The notes below the pieces were generated by a model. That model made no database searches and was not told the DNA's origin. It worked only from the letters and a program-made list of their open reading frames with translations. Below are positions 1-7,925 of a stretch of 32,741 nucleotides of DNA, in pieces. Source of the stretch: an uncultured Flavonifractor sp. (lineage in GTDB: Bacteria > Bacillota > Clostridia > Oscillospirales > Oscillospiraceae); NCBI GenBank assembly GCA_944385575.1, contig CALWXT010000018.1:1-32741 (forward strand). Reading direction: 5' to 3'. Every line of letters begins with the position of its first letter. The first letter of the stretch is position 1. The translations under genes and the position numbers were made by a program.

Positions 1-1296
<1,296 letters not shown>

Positions 1297-1308
1297 AGCT
1301 GCCTCCCC

Positions 1309-2751
1309 CTAAAAGCTGAACCCATACAGGAAGTCCTGGGGGTCGTAGCCCGCTCCGTAGCTGCCGAAAACAAGGCAGCCAAACAGCAGCACCCACAGCA
1401 CACACCAACGGACGGGCCGGGGCAGTTCCAGATAATCGGCCGTCAGATCCCGCTTCCTGCTCAACAGATCCACCAGCAGCAGAAGCAGCAGGCCGCCCGC
1501 CGCGATCAGCAGCTCCCAGCGATCCAGCCCCATGCTCAGCCCCACCCAGGCGGGCCCACGGCACATACCGGAAAGCACCGCCCAGGCGTTGGACATCGAA
1601 CTGGCCTTGAAAAACACCCAGGTCACCGCTATCAAAAGAAAGGTAATCACCGTCTGAACACCACGGCGCAGCGCGCCGTCCGGCTGAAGCCCTGTTCGGG
1701 CCCAGCATCTGTCCCGCAGCGGGGCGGTCATCTGCCCGACCACCTGATACAGGCCGTTGAGCAGCCCCCATACCACGAAGGTCAGCGCCGAACCGTGCCA
1801 CAGACCGCTGAGCGTAAAGACGATCAGGATGTTCAGATACTTCCGGGCCGTCCCACGCCGGGAGCCACCCAGTGGGATGTAAAGGTAGTCCCGGAACCAG
1901 GAGGTCAGGGACATATGCCACCGCCGCCAGAATTCCGCCACGGAACGGGCGAAATAAGGCATCCGGAAGTTTTCACGCAGGGTGAAGCCCATACTGTCCG
2001 CCACACCTAAGGCCATATGGGTGTAGGCGGAAAAGTCACAATAGATCTGGAACGCGAATGCCACCGCCGCGCCGATCAGCTGGACAGAACCATAGGACTC
2101 CGGCGCGCCGAATACCGTGTTGACCAGCACCGCCAGCCGGTCGGCCAGCACAACCTTTAAAAAGGCGCCCCACAAAAACCGGATCAGTCCACGGCGGAAG
2201 CGGTCGTAGTCAAAGGGATTGGGCCGGAGGAACTGGGGAACCAACTCGTCCGCCCGCCCGATAGGGCCGGAAACCACCTGAGGAAAAAACGACAAAAACA
2301 GCGCGTGGATCAGGAAGCTCCGCTGGGCCCGCACCTTACCCCGCCACACGTCCAGGACATAGCCCATGGCCTGAAAGAGATAGAACGAGAGGCCAACCGG
2401 CAACACCAGCGTCAGCGCGGGGGCTTGCCAGGCGATCCCCAGTCCATTCAGCGCCTGGGCCGCCAGCGACAGGGCAAAATTGACATATTTAAAGAGAAAC
2501 AGCAGAATGATCGCGCCCACCAGAAACAGGGCCAGCATTCCTTTGCTGCGGCGGCGCTCAAGCGCCAGCCCGGCCCCGTAAGAGGTCAGGATCACAAACA
2601 GCAGCAGGCTCAGGTAGACCGGCTGGGCACACAGGTAGAAAAACCAGCTGGCCAGCAGCAGCCATCCGTTTTTCAGCCGCCGGGGCAGCAGGAAATAGAG
2701 CAGGGCTGTTACGGGGAAAAAGCACAGGAATGGAAGCGACAGAAAATTCAA
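1309..2751 (-). CDS. MBOAT family membrane O-acyltransferase (AlgI/DltB-like)
   Basis: A 480-aa polytopic membrane protein that moves acyl groups across the membrane for surface polymer modification. It carries MBOAT hallmarks: the opening SLPFLCFF and LLPRRLKNGWLLLASWFFY region, FRMPYFARSVAEFWRRWHMS around residues 262-281, SWFRDYLYIPLGGSRRG at 284-300, and the catalytic His319 in LSGLWHGSALTFVVWG. Length matches the AlgI family. The reading frame opens with TTG at 2749-2751 behind a GAGGGGG site; the only nearby ATG is out of frame and hits a stop at once. It lies 37 bases downstream of hprK and 12 bases before the SGNH gene, so all three are probably co-transcribed. Confidence 0.9.
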   Translation of the reverse strand: MNFLSLPFLCFFPVTALLYFLLPRRLKNGWLLLASWFFYLCAQPVYLSLLLFVILTSYGAGLALERRRSKGMLALFLVGAIILLFLFKYVNFALSLAAQALNGLGIAWQAPALTLVLPVGLSFYLFQAMGYVLDVWRGKVRAQRSFLIHALFLSFFPQVVSGPIGRADELVPQFLRPNPFDYDRFRRGLIRFLWGAFLKVVLADRLAVLVNTVFGAPESYGSVQLIGAAVAFAFQIYCDFSAYTHMALGVADSMGFTLRENFRMPYFARSVAEFWRRWHMSLTSWFRDYLYIPLGGSRRGTARKYLNILIVFTLSGLWHGSALTFVVWGLLNGLYQVVGQMTAPLRDRCWARTGLQPDGALRRGVQTVITFLLIAVTWVFFKASSMSNAWAVLSGMCRGPAWVGLSMGLDRWELLIAAGGLLLLLLVDLLSRKRDLTADYLELPRPVRWCVLWVLLFGCLVFGSYGAGYDPQDFLYGFSF

Positions 2752-2788
2752 GCGTCCATTCCCCCTCTCCGATGCCGGAATTTCATCA

Positions 2789-3745
2789 TCAGCTGTTCTG
2801 CATCTGGGCGCTCATGGCCTGGTCGAAGTGCTCGTTGATCTGCTTGGTGAACTCCAGCGCGGCGTTGTAGCCCATTTTCTTGTGGCGGTTGTTCATGGCA
2901 GCCACCTCAATGATGACGGCCAGATTCCGTCCCGGCTTCACCGGCACGGTGAGGGAGGGCACCTGCACATCCAGAATGGTGGTATACAGGTTTTCCAGAC
3001 CCAGGCGGTCGTACATGGCCCCATCTTTCCACTGCTCCAGGTTGATGACCATGTCAATCTCCGCTTCTTCCTTGACGGCGCTCATACCGAACAGGCGGCG
3101 CACGTCGATGACACCAATGCCCCGCAGCTCGATATAGTGGCGGATCAGCTCGGGGGCGGTGCCCACCAGACCGCCGGTAACGGTCTGCTTGATCTCCACT
3201 GCATCGTCGGCAATGAGGCGGTGGCCGCGCTTGACCAGCTCGATAGCCGTCTCGCTCTTGCCCACGCCAGACTCGCCCAGCAGCAGCACGCCTTCGCCAT
3301 ACACCTCCACCAGCACGCCGTGGCGGGTAATACGGGGGGCCAGATAGGATTTCAGCGAGGCGATGATGGTACTCATCAGCACGCTGGTGGTGTCCTGGCT
3401 GCGGAGCACCGTCCGGTCATATTTCTCCGCCATCTCCATGCACTCAGGGAAGGGGTCAATACCCCGGGAAATGATGAGGGCGGGGATGTCCTGGCTGAGC
3501 AACTGCTCAAAGCTCTCCCGCCGCTGGTCCGACGTCAGGCCCTCCAGATAGGTGGCCTCAACCCGGCCGATGACCTGGAGCCGCTTGGGATCAAAATAGT
3601 CAAAAAAGCCCGTGAGCTGCAAGCCCGGCCGGTTTACATCCTCGGTGCGGATCGGCAGATCCTCGTACCCCGCGCCGCCACGCAATACCTCCAGCTTGAA
3701 CTGCTTGATCAGCTCTCCCAATTTCACGCTGTACAGACTTTCCAT
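2789..3745 (-). CDS. hprK: HPr kinase/phosphorylase
   Basis: HprK phosphorylates HPr on Ser46 using ATP or PPi and also removes that phosphate, setting carbon catabolite repression in Firmicutes. The Walker A motif GESGVGKS lies at residues 157-164 of the 318-aa protein, followed by the conserved IADDAVEI region, the family signature ELRGIGVIDVRRLFG and the C-terminal NNRHKKMGYNAALEF. I start it at MESLYSVKLGEL (ATG at 3743-3745) because a GGGAGGAG site lies six bases upstream and this gives the usual length; an in-frame ATG 36 bases further upstream would place that site inside the gene. HPr itself is not in the window. Confidence 0.95.
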   Translation of the reverse strand: MESLYSVKLGELIKQFKLEVLRGGAGYEDLPIRTEDVNRPGLQLTGFFDYFDPKRLQVIGRVEATYLEGLTSDQRRESFEQLLSQDIPALIISRGIDPFPECMEMAEKYDRTVLRSQDTTSVLMSTIIASLKSYLAPRITRHGVLVEVYGEGVLLLGESGVGKSETAIELVKRGHRLIADDAVEIKQTVTGGLVGTAPELIRHYIELRGIGVIDVRRLFGMSAVKEEAEIDMVINLEQWKDGAMYDRLGLENLYTTILDVQVPSLTVPVKPGRNLAVIIEVAAMNNRHKKMGYNAALEFTKQINEHFDQAMSAQMQNS

Positions 3746-3779
3746 AACCTGCTCCTCCCTGCATGTTTTCTTAACTTGC

Positions 3780-3809
3780 ATTATACCATTTTCTACCCGG
3801 AAAATGCAA
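3780..3809 (-). promoter_or_regulatory. hprK promoter
   Basis: Reverse-strand -35 TTGCAT (3804-3809) and a perfect -10 TATAAT (3780-3785) with an 18-base spacer. It lies back to back with the BlaI-controlled promoter, whose first operator begins only 14 bases away. Confidence 0.8.
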
Positions 3810-3822
3810 CCAGGCCGTTATT

Positions 3823-3834
3823 CTACAAATGTAG
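3823..3834. promoter_or_regulatory. BlaI-type operator 1
   Basis: CTACAAATGTAG: five-base inverted arms around a two-base centre, matching the TACAnnTGTA core recognised by BlaI/MecI repressors. It abuts the -35 box of the downstream gene. Confidence 0.8.
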
Positions 3835-3863
3835 TTGACTTCTATATTCTACTATTGTAGAAT
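3835..3863 (+). promoter_or_regulatory. Promoter of the BlaI/M56 operon
   Basis: A -35 TTGACT (3835-3840) and -10 TAGAAT (3858-3863) are spaced 17 bases apart. Operator 1 touches the -35 and operator 2 covers the spacer and the -10, so repressor binding would block RNA polymerase. An AAAGGAGG ribosome binding site follows at 3869-3876. Confidence 0.85.
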
Positions 3864-3867
3864 ATAG
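3842..3867. promoter_or_regulatory. BlaI-type operator 2
   Basis: A 26-base inverted repeat with perfect 11-base arms (CTATATTCTAC and GTAGAATATAG) around the centre TATT. It contains the same CTAC/GTAG half-sites as operator 1 but with wider spacing, and it overlaps the -10 box. Confidence 0.8.
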
Positions 3868-3884
3868 TCAAAGGAGGTGTCTCT

Positions 3885-4262
3885 ATGAAGAACCCCATGC
3901 GCCGGCTCCCCGATGCGGAGCTGGGGGTGATGCAGGCTCTTTGGCGGTGTGAGCCTCCCGCCTCCCGTGCTGATGTGGCTGCCGCCCTGCCCCTGGAACA
4001 CCCCATGGCAGCTACCACGCTGCTTACCCTGCTCACCCGGCTGGGCGAAAAGGGCTTCCTCCGGACGGACAAAGAGGGCCGCCGGAGCCTGTATACCCCT
4101 CTCGTCTCCCAGGCCGACTATCTGGCCGCCCAGAGCCGCACCTTTGTACAAAAGGTATGCGGAGGCAGCCTGCCCGCCTTTGCGGCGGCCTTGTGTGACA
4201 GCGGCCTGACCCGCGAGGAGCTGGAGCAGCTGAGGGCCCTGTTGGAGGAGGGACAGCTATGA
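3885..4262 (+). CDS. BlaI/MecI/CopY family transcriptional repressor
   Basis: A 125-aa winged-helix repressor expected to bind as a dimer to the two palindromes just upstream and so repress itself and the M56 gene. The N-terminal half (LPDAELGVMQALWRCEPPAS, then TTLLTLLTRLGEKGFL and EGRRSLYTPLV) follows the BlaI/MecI DNA-binding domain closely; the C-terminal part is the dimerisation helix region, where family members are cleaved after signalling. Length is typical. Its stop codon overlaps the start of the peptidase gene in an ATGA junction, so the two are translationally coupled. The inducer is unknown and need not be a beta-lactam. Confidence 0.92.
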   Translation: MKNPMRRLPDAELGVMQALWRCEPPASRADVAAALPLEHPMAATTLLTLLTRLGEKGFLRTDKEGRRSLYTPLVSQADYLAAQSRTFVQKVCGGSLPAFAAALCDSGLTREELEQLRALLEEGQL

Positions 4263-5722
4263 ACGGCAGCTGGCTGTTTTATCGTCTGTTCCTGGGGCTG
4301 CTTTTAGGAGGGGTTATCACCTGGGCACTCTACCGGGAACCGCCGGAGCCATCGTCCGCCCCGGCCGGTAAGACGCGGGCCCGATATGCCCCCTTCTTCT
4401 GGTACGGCCTTCTTCCCATGTATTTTCTCCTTCTTCTGATCCTTTTTCCCATTCTGCTGCGTCAGGGCAACGGAAACGCCCTGCTGGGCACTCTGTTCCA
4501 GGTCTTTTTGCAGCTGGCCCTGTACGACGGGCTGATGCTGCTGTTACTCCCCCTGCTCCGGCGGTTCGTTCGACCTCAGACCTGCGTGTTCCTGTGGCTG
4601 CTGCCCAATTACCTTTACCTGACCCAGCAGAGTTCCCTGATGCAGCTGCCCCGCCCGCTGGTGATAATTCCCGTTCCCGGCCGAGCTATGCCGGCTCTCT
4701 GCCTGATCTGGCTGGCGGGTTTTGTGGGCGTGCTGGGGTGGAAGATCATCTCCCATCTGCGGTTCCGGCGATGTATTTTAAAGGATGCCCAGCTTGTCAC
4801 CGAGCCCACCGCTTCCAGACTGTGGCAGGATCTGAGAGATTGGGCAGGTGTAAGCAGAAAAAAATATCCCCTTGTTACCTCGCCTCATGTTACTTCTCCC
4901 CTGTCCATCGGGCTGTTTGCCTCCACCATCCGGGTGGTCCTGCCGGACAAGGCATACACCCAGGACGAGCTGGCCCTCATCCTGCGGCATGAGCTGATCC
5001 ACATTGGGCGGCAGGATAACGTAGCCAAGTTCTTCCTCGCCTTCTGCTCCGCCTTGTGCTGGTTCAATCCCCTGGCATGGGCAGCCATGAGGCGGGGCGC
5101 GGAGGAATTGGAGCTGAGCTGTGACCAGGAGGTGATGGACTGGACGGGAGACGCCGGGCGGGAACCCTACGCCCGTCTGCTGCTGCGCACCGCTGGAGAA
5201 CAGGCCGGCTTTACCACCTGCCTGTCCGCCTCGGCATCTTCCCTGCGCTACCGACTGAGCCATGTACTCCATCCCACCTTCCGCGGCATACGGGGCGGTC
5301 TGGCGGGACTGGCTTTCTTTTTCCTCATCCTGTCCAGCGGCTGGGTCACGCTGGCCTACGGCGCCGGAACCGGACAGGAGCTGCTGTTTCCTGCCCCGTC
5401 CGCAGAACCATATGAGGTCGCAGACCTCTATCGTTTTCATGACAGAAGCGGGTATGAGTGCCAGCTCACCGACCAGGACGCTCTGCTGTACTACCTGGAA
5501 AATTTGGAGCTGCGGGCGATCACCGGCGCCTACGATTATCCCTCCGGCGGCGAGGAACTGTGGCTGGACATTCCGGGAGAGGACTATGTCTTTCACCGTC
5601 TGACCATACAGGATGATATGATACACACCCACCTGATCAACCAGCCCTCCTTTACGCAATCCTACCAAGTTGTGGGCGGCGTAGACTGGGAATATCTGGA
5701 CACACTGTTGGTTCCCCAGTGA
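4259..5722 (+). CDS. M56 family membrane metallopeptidase (BlaR1/MecR1-like) without penicillin-binding domain
   Basis: A 487-aa membrane zinc protease of the BlaR1/MecR1 group, expected to sense an outside signal and trigger inactivation of the BlaI-like repressor. Several membrane segments fill residues 5-165. The zinc motif HELIH is at 244-248, with the downstream glutamate ligand in AEELELSCD (about 281-289). A last membrane segment (about 346-366) is followed by only some 120 extracytoplasmic residues. BlaR1 and MecR1 are near 585-600 aa and end in a penicillin-binding sensor domain; that domain and its SxxK motif are absent here. So the family assignment is firm, but the signal is probably not direct beta-lactam acylation. 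Confidence 0.9.
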   Translation: MNGSWLFYRLFLGLLLGGVITWALYREPPEPSSAPAGKTRARYAPFFWYGLLPMYFLLLLILFPILLRQGNGNALLGTLFQVFLQLALYDGLMLLLLPLLRRFVRPQTCVFLWLLPNYLYLTQQSSLMQLPRPLVIIPVPGRAMPALCLIWLAGFVGVLGWKIISHLRFRRCILKDAQLVTEPTASRLWQDLRDWAGVSRKKYPLVTSPHVTSPLSIGLFASTIRVVLPDKAYTQDELALILRHELIHIGRQDNVAKFFLAFCSALCWFNPLAWAAMRRGAEELELSCDQEVMDWTGDAGREPYARLLLRTAGEQAGFTTCLSASASSLRYRLSHVLHPTFRGIRGGLAGLAFFFLILSSGWVTLAYGAGTGQELLFPAPSAEPYEVADLYRFHDRSGYECQLTDQDALLYYLENLELRAITGAYDYPSGGEELWLDIPGEDYVFHRLTIQDDMIHTHLINQPSFTQSYQVVGGVDWEYLDTLLVPQ

Positions 5723-5757
5723 GCTGAAAAAAAGACTTTGGATTTTGAAAAAAATGC

Positions 5758-5786
5758 TTGCATTTTTCGTCAGGCTCTGCTATTAT
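5758..5786 (+). promoter_or_regulatory. rpmB promoter
   Basis: A -35 TTGCAT (5758-5763) and -10 TATTAT (5781-5786) with a 17-base spacer, giving a leader of about 45 bases before rpmB. No convincing terminator separates it from the M56 gene, so some read-through is possible. Confidence 0.8.
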
Positions 5787-5840
5787 ATCATTCGATGCTT
5801 TATTAAAAGCGTATCCTGACGAGCGAGGAGGTATAAGCGA

Positions 5841-6029
5841 ATGGCCAAATGTGAATTTTGCGACAAGGGCGTTGTGTTCGGCATCCAGGTTTCCCACTCT
5901 CACCGCCGCTCCAACCGCCCCTGGAAGCCCAATGTGAAGCGCGTCAAGGCGATTGTCAACGGCACGCCCAAGCACGTCTATGTGTGCACCAGATGCCTCC
6001 GTTCGGGTAAGGTCACCCGCGCTGTGTAA
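5841..6029 (+). CDS. rpmB: 50S ribosomal protein L28
   Basis: A 62-aa protein of the large ribosomal subunit. It begins MAKCEFCDKG and contains the conserved SHSHRRSNRPWKPNVKRV segment and the C-terminal CTRCLRSGKV. Two CxxC pairs (Cys4/Cys7 and Cys49/Cys52) make it the zinc-ribbon form of L28. An AGGAGG site lies nine bases before the ATG. It is a stand-alone gene with its own promoter and a strong terminator; rpmB is usually monocistronic in Firmicutes. Confidence 0.97.
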   Translation: MAKCEFCDKGVVFGIQVSHSHRRSNRPWKPNVKRVKAIVNGTPKHVYVCTRCLRSGKVTRAV

Positions 6030-6042
6030 TTGCATAGATCAG

Positions 6043-6073
6043 AAAGAGGTCAGCCTTTCGGCTGACCTCTTTT
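6043..6073. terminator. Bidirectional terminator between rpmB and the DUF3048 gene
   Basis: A 13-base perfect stem (6043-6055 with 6060-6072) closes on the loop TTTC. A T run follows on the plus strand and an A-rich flank gives the equivalent on the minus strand, so it can end both convergent genes. Confidence 0.92.
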
Positions 6074-6083
6074 GATTTGCTGT

Positions 6084-7178
6084 TTAGGAAAAACTCACTG
6101 TGCGGTCTGTGGGCACGACGCACACATAGGTGCGTCCCACACCGAAGGTGATGGGGTTGCCGTCCAGATCCTTGTAATACAGCTGCCCGTCCGGGTAACT
6201 CTTGCTCCAGGTCAGATCAATGACCTTCCCGCCGCAGGCAAAATAGCCGGTGCCGCCGCTGGACAGATCCACCGTAATGTGGCCCAGTTTGTCTCCCGTG
6301 TTCCGGCAGGCTGTCTTGATGATCACCACATTGGTGACCCCCACCTGCTCCCCGGTGTTGCCATCTATGTAGGCCTTGCCGTACTCCTCCGCCAGGTAGA
6401 GGCCGCTTCCGACGTCATAGGTGAACAGGCCTGTCTTGTAATTGGAGAAGGGCACCTCAATCTGGGACGCAGGAGAGCCGCCCGCAGGGGTCCCGTCCTC
6501 TGCGAAGGCCATATCGTAGACATAGCCCTCCCTGTGCTCCTGCCGCAGATTGGTGTACCCGGCAAAGCGCTGGATGATGGATTCCCCGGTAGTGACCACG
6601 GTATGCTCCAGGCTGTAGGACTTTTTCCGTTCCGGGTCCCGCCACATCAGGTTGCCGTTTTCCGAATTGCTCATGTAGGGACCCCGCACACCGTCCAGAG
6701 CGGCCACGCCCCACTGGGCGATTTTGGAATAGGCGTCCTCGCTGCCGCCGGCGTGGATGAATATGGCGTCATGGCCCAGGGCAAGCTCCAGATAATAGGG
6801 CCGGGCGGAGCGGATGGAACCGATCTTGCCCACGCCATCCAGGGACTGATACACGCCCAGCATGCGGGTGATGCCCCCCTCGGCAGGCACCTCATAGATG
6901 ATATCCGCCTGGGACTGACCCATCTGGGGCAAGGCCTCCTTTAGGTTGTTGAGCATAATGGCCACCGGGCGGCGGTTCACCCACTCCTCCCCGATGGGAA
7001 GGCCGCTGAGGGGGCTCACCGGGCCGTCATAGGGCGTGGGGGTGGGTTCTGGCGTCAGCTCCGCCACAGGAGTTGGCGAAGCGGAGGGCGTCTCCTCCAC
7101 AGGCGGTTCCTCCTTCCCTCCGCAGGAAGACAGAAGCAGAAGGAGAACAAGACACAGTGGCAGCAGCTTTCGGCGCAT
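6084..7178 (-). CDS. DUF3048 domain lipoprotein (YerB-like)
   Basis: A 364-aa exported lipoprotein of unknown function. A signal peptide runs to the lipobox LSSC (lipidated Cys19), followed by a Pro/Thr/Glu-rich linker to about residue 48 and then the DUF3048 fold: NRRPVAIMLNN, then QADIIYEVPAEGGITRM, SIRSARPYYLELA and HAGGS, and the C-terminal GKVIDLTWSK and DRTVSF. Bacillus subtilis YerB belongs to this family. The GGGAGG site before the ATG fits. It is convergent with rpmB and divergent from the DUF4364 gene; neither neighbour explains its role. Confidence 0.9.
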   Translation of the reverse strand: MRRKLLPLCLVLLLLLSSCGGKEEPPVEETPSASPTPVAELTPEPTPTPYDGPVSPLSGLPIGEEWVNRRPVAIMLNNLKEALPQMGQSQADIIYEVPAEGGITRMLGVYQSLDGVGKIGSIRSARPYYLELALGHDAIFIHAGGSEDAYSKIAQWGVAALDGVRGPYMSNSENGNLMWRDPERKKSYSLEHTVVTTGESIIQRFAGYTNLRQEHREGYVYDMAFAEDGTPAGGSPASQIEVPFSNYKTGLFTYDVGSGLYLAEEYGKAYIDGNTGEQVGVTNVVIIKTACRNTGDKLGHITVDLSSGGTGYFACGGKVIDLTWSKSYPDGQLYYKDLDGNPITFGVGRTYVCVVPTDRTVSFS

Positions 7179-7210
7179 GGCAGACCCTCCCGTTCATTTC
7201 TGTTTCTTCT

Positions 7211-7240
7211 ATGATACTCTACCGGAAGCGCCCCCGTCAA
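7211..7240 (-). promoter_or_regulatory. Promoter of the DUF3048 gene
   Basis: Reverse-strand -35 TTGACG (7235-7240) and -10 TATCAT (7211-7216) with an 18-base spacer, about 35 bases before the start codon. Confidence 0.7.
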
Positions 7241-7256
7241 GGGCAGGAAAAATCCC

Positions 7257-7285
7257 TTGAGATTTCATCCGATGTCCGGTATAAT
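7257..7285 (+). promoter_or_regulatory. Promoter of the DUF4364 gene
   Basis: A -35 TTGAGA (7257-7262) and perfect -10 TATAAT (7280-7285) with a 17-base spacer. It diverges from the DUF3048 promoter, with 16 bases between the two -35 boxes. Confidence 0.8.
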
Positions 7286-7351
7286 AAACATAGCCGAGGA
7301 AATGGCCGTCTGACGGCACATCATCTCACCCCCTCGGAAAGGAGAGCCTCT

Positions 7352-7879
7352 ATGCCCCGTTATGGTTTCATCCACGACAAATTGGAAATCAAATTCCTGA
7401 TTCTCTATCTCATGGCCCGGGTAGCTGCACCCATCGACTTTCCCACCCTGACCGACCTGACCATGTGCGACGACGGGATCGACTATTTTGAATTTGCCGA
7501 GGCGGCGGCCGAACTGGTGGAGTCAGGCCACCTGACCTTGGAAAATGACCGCTATTCCATCACGGACAAAGGCAGGGAAAACGGCGCCGCCTGCGAGAGC
7601 AGCCTGCCCTATACGGTCAAGCGTAAATGCGCCGCCAATCTCTCCAAAGTAAACGGCGTCCTCCGCCGCAACGCCCAGGTACGGGCTGAGATCCTCCCCC
7701 GTCCAGAGGGCGGGCTTACCGTCCGGATGGTACTGGACGATGACAATGGAAATCTCTTTACACTCGAGCTGCTGTGCGGCTCTCAGGAGCAGGCCGACCG
7801 GCTGGCCGCCCACTTCAAGGAGCGGCCGGACCACATCTACAATCAGGTGCTGGAGGCTCTGCTGGAGGAGCCGGAATAA
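7352..7879 (+). CDS. DUF4364 family protein
   Basis: A 175-aa cytoplasmic protein matching the DUF4364 family of Clostridia. It opens MPRYGFIHDKLEIKFLILYL, the family's typical N-terminus, followed by a winged-helix-like region (AAPIDFPTLTDLTMC, then EAAAELVESGHLTLENDRYSITDKGRE), which suggests DNA binding, and a beta-rich C-terminal half. The ATG at 7352 is chosen over upstream in-frame starts because it follows an AAAGGAG site and lies downstream of the TATAAT promoter. The function is unknown; a regulatory role is inferred only from the winged-helix appearance. Confidence 0.85.
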   Translation: MPRYGFIHDKLEIKFLILYLMARVAAPIDFPTLTDLTMCDDGIDYFEFAEAAAELVESGHLTLENDRYSITDKGRENGAACESSLPYTVKRKCAANLSKVNGVLRRNAQVRAEILPRPEGGLTVRMVLDDDNGNLFTLELLCGSQEQADRLAAHFKERPDHIYNQVLEALLEEPE

Positions 7880-7892
7880 AGCAAAATAGAAA

Positions 7893-7922
7893 AAGCCGCC
7901 GTCCCAAAAGGGACGGCGGCTT
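7893..7922. terminator. Bidirectional terminator between the DUF4364 and GLUG genes
   Basis: A 13-base perfect GC-rich stem (7893-7905 with 7910-7922) with loop AAAA. T-rich sequence follows on the plus strand and A-rich sequence precedes it, so it serves both converging genes. Confidence 0.92.
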
Positions 7923-7925
7923 CTT

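Noticed and set aside
5750-5767. AT-rich inverted repeat after the M56 gene as a terminator
   Set aside because: Arms of eight bases are mostly A/T with a two-base centre, and it overlaps the rpmB -35 box; too weak to call.
5652-6035. 127-codon minus-strand frame across rpmB
   Set aside because: It lies over the L28 gene and its promoter and has no ribosome binding site or family resemblance.
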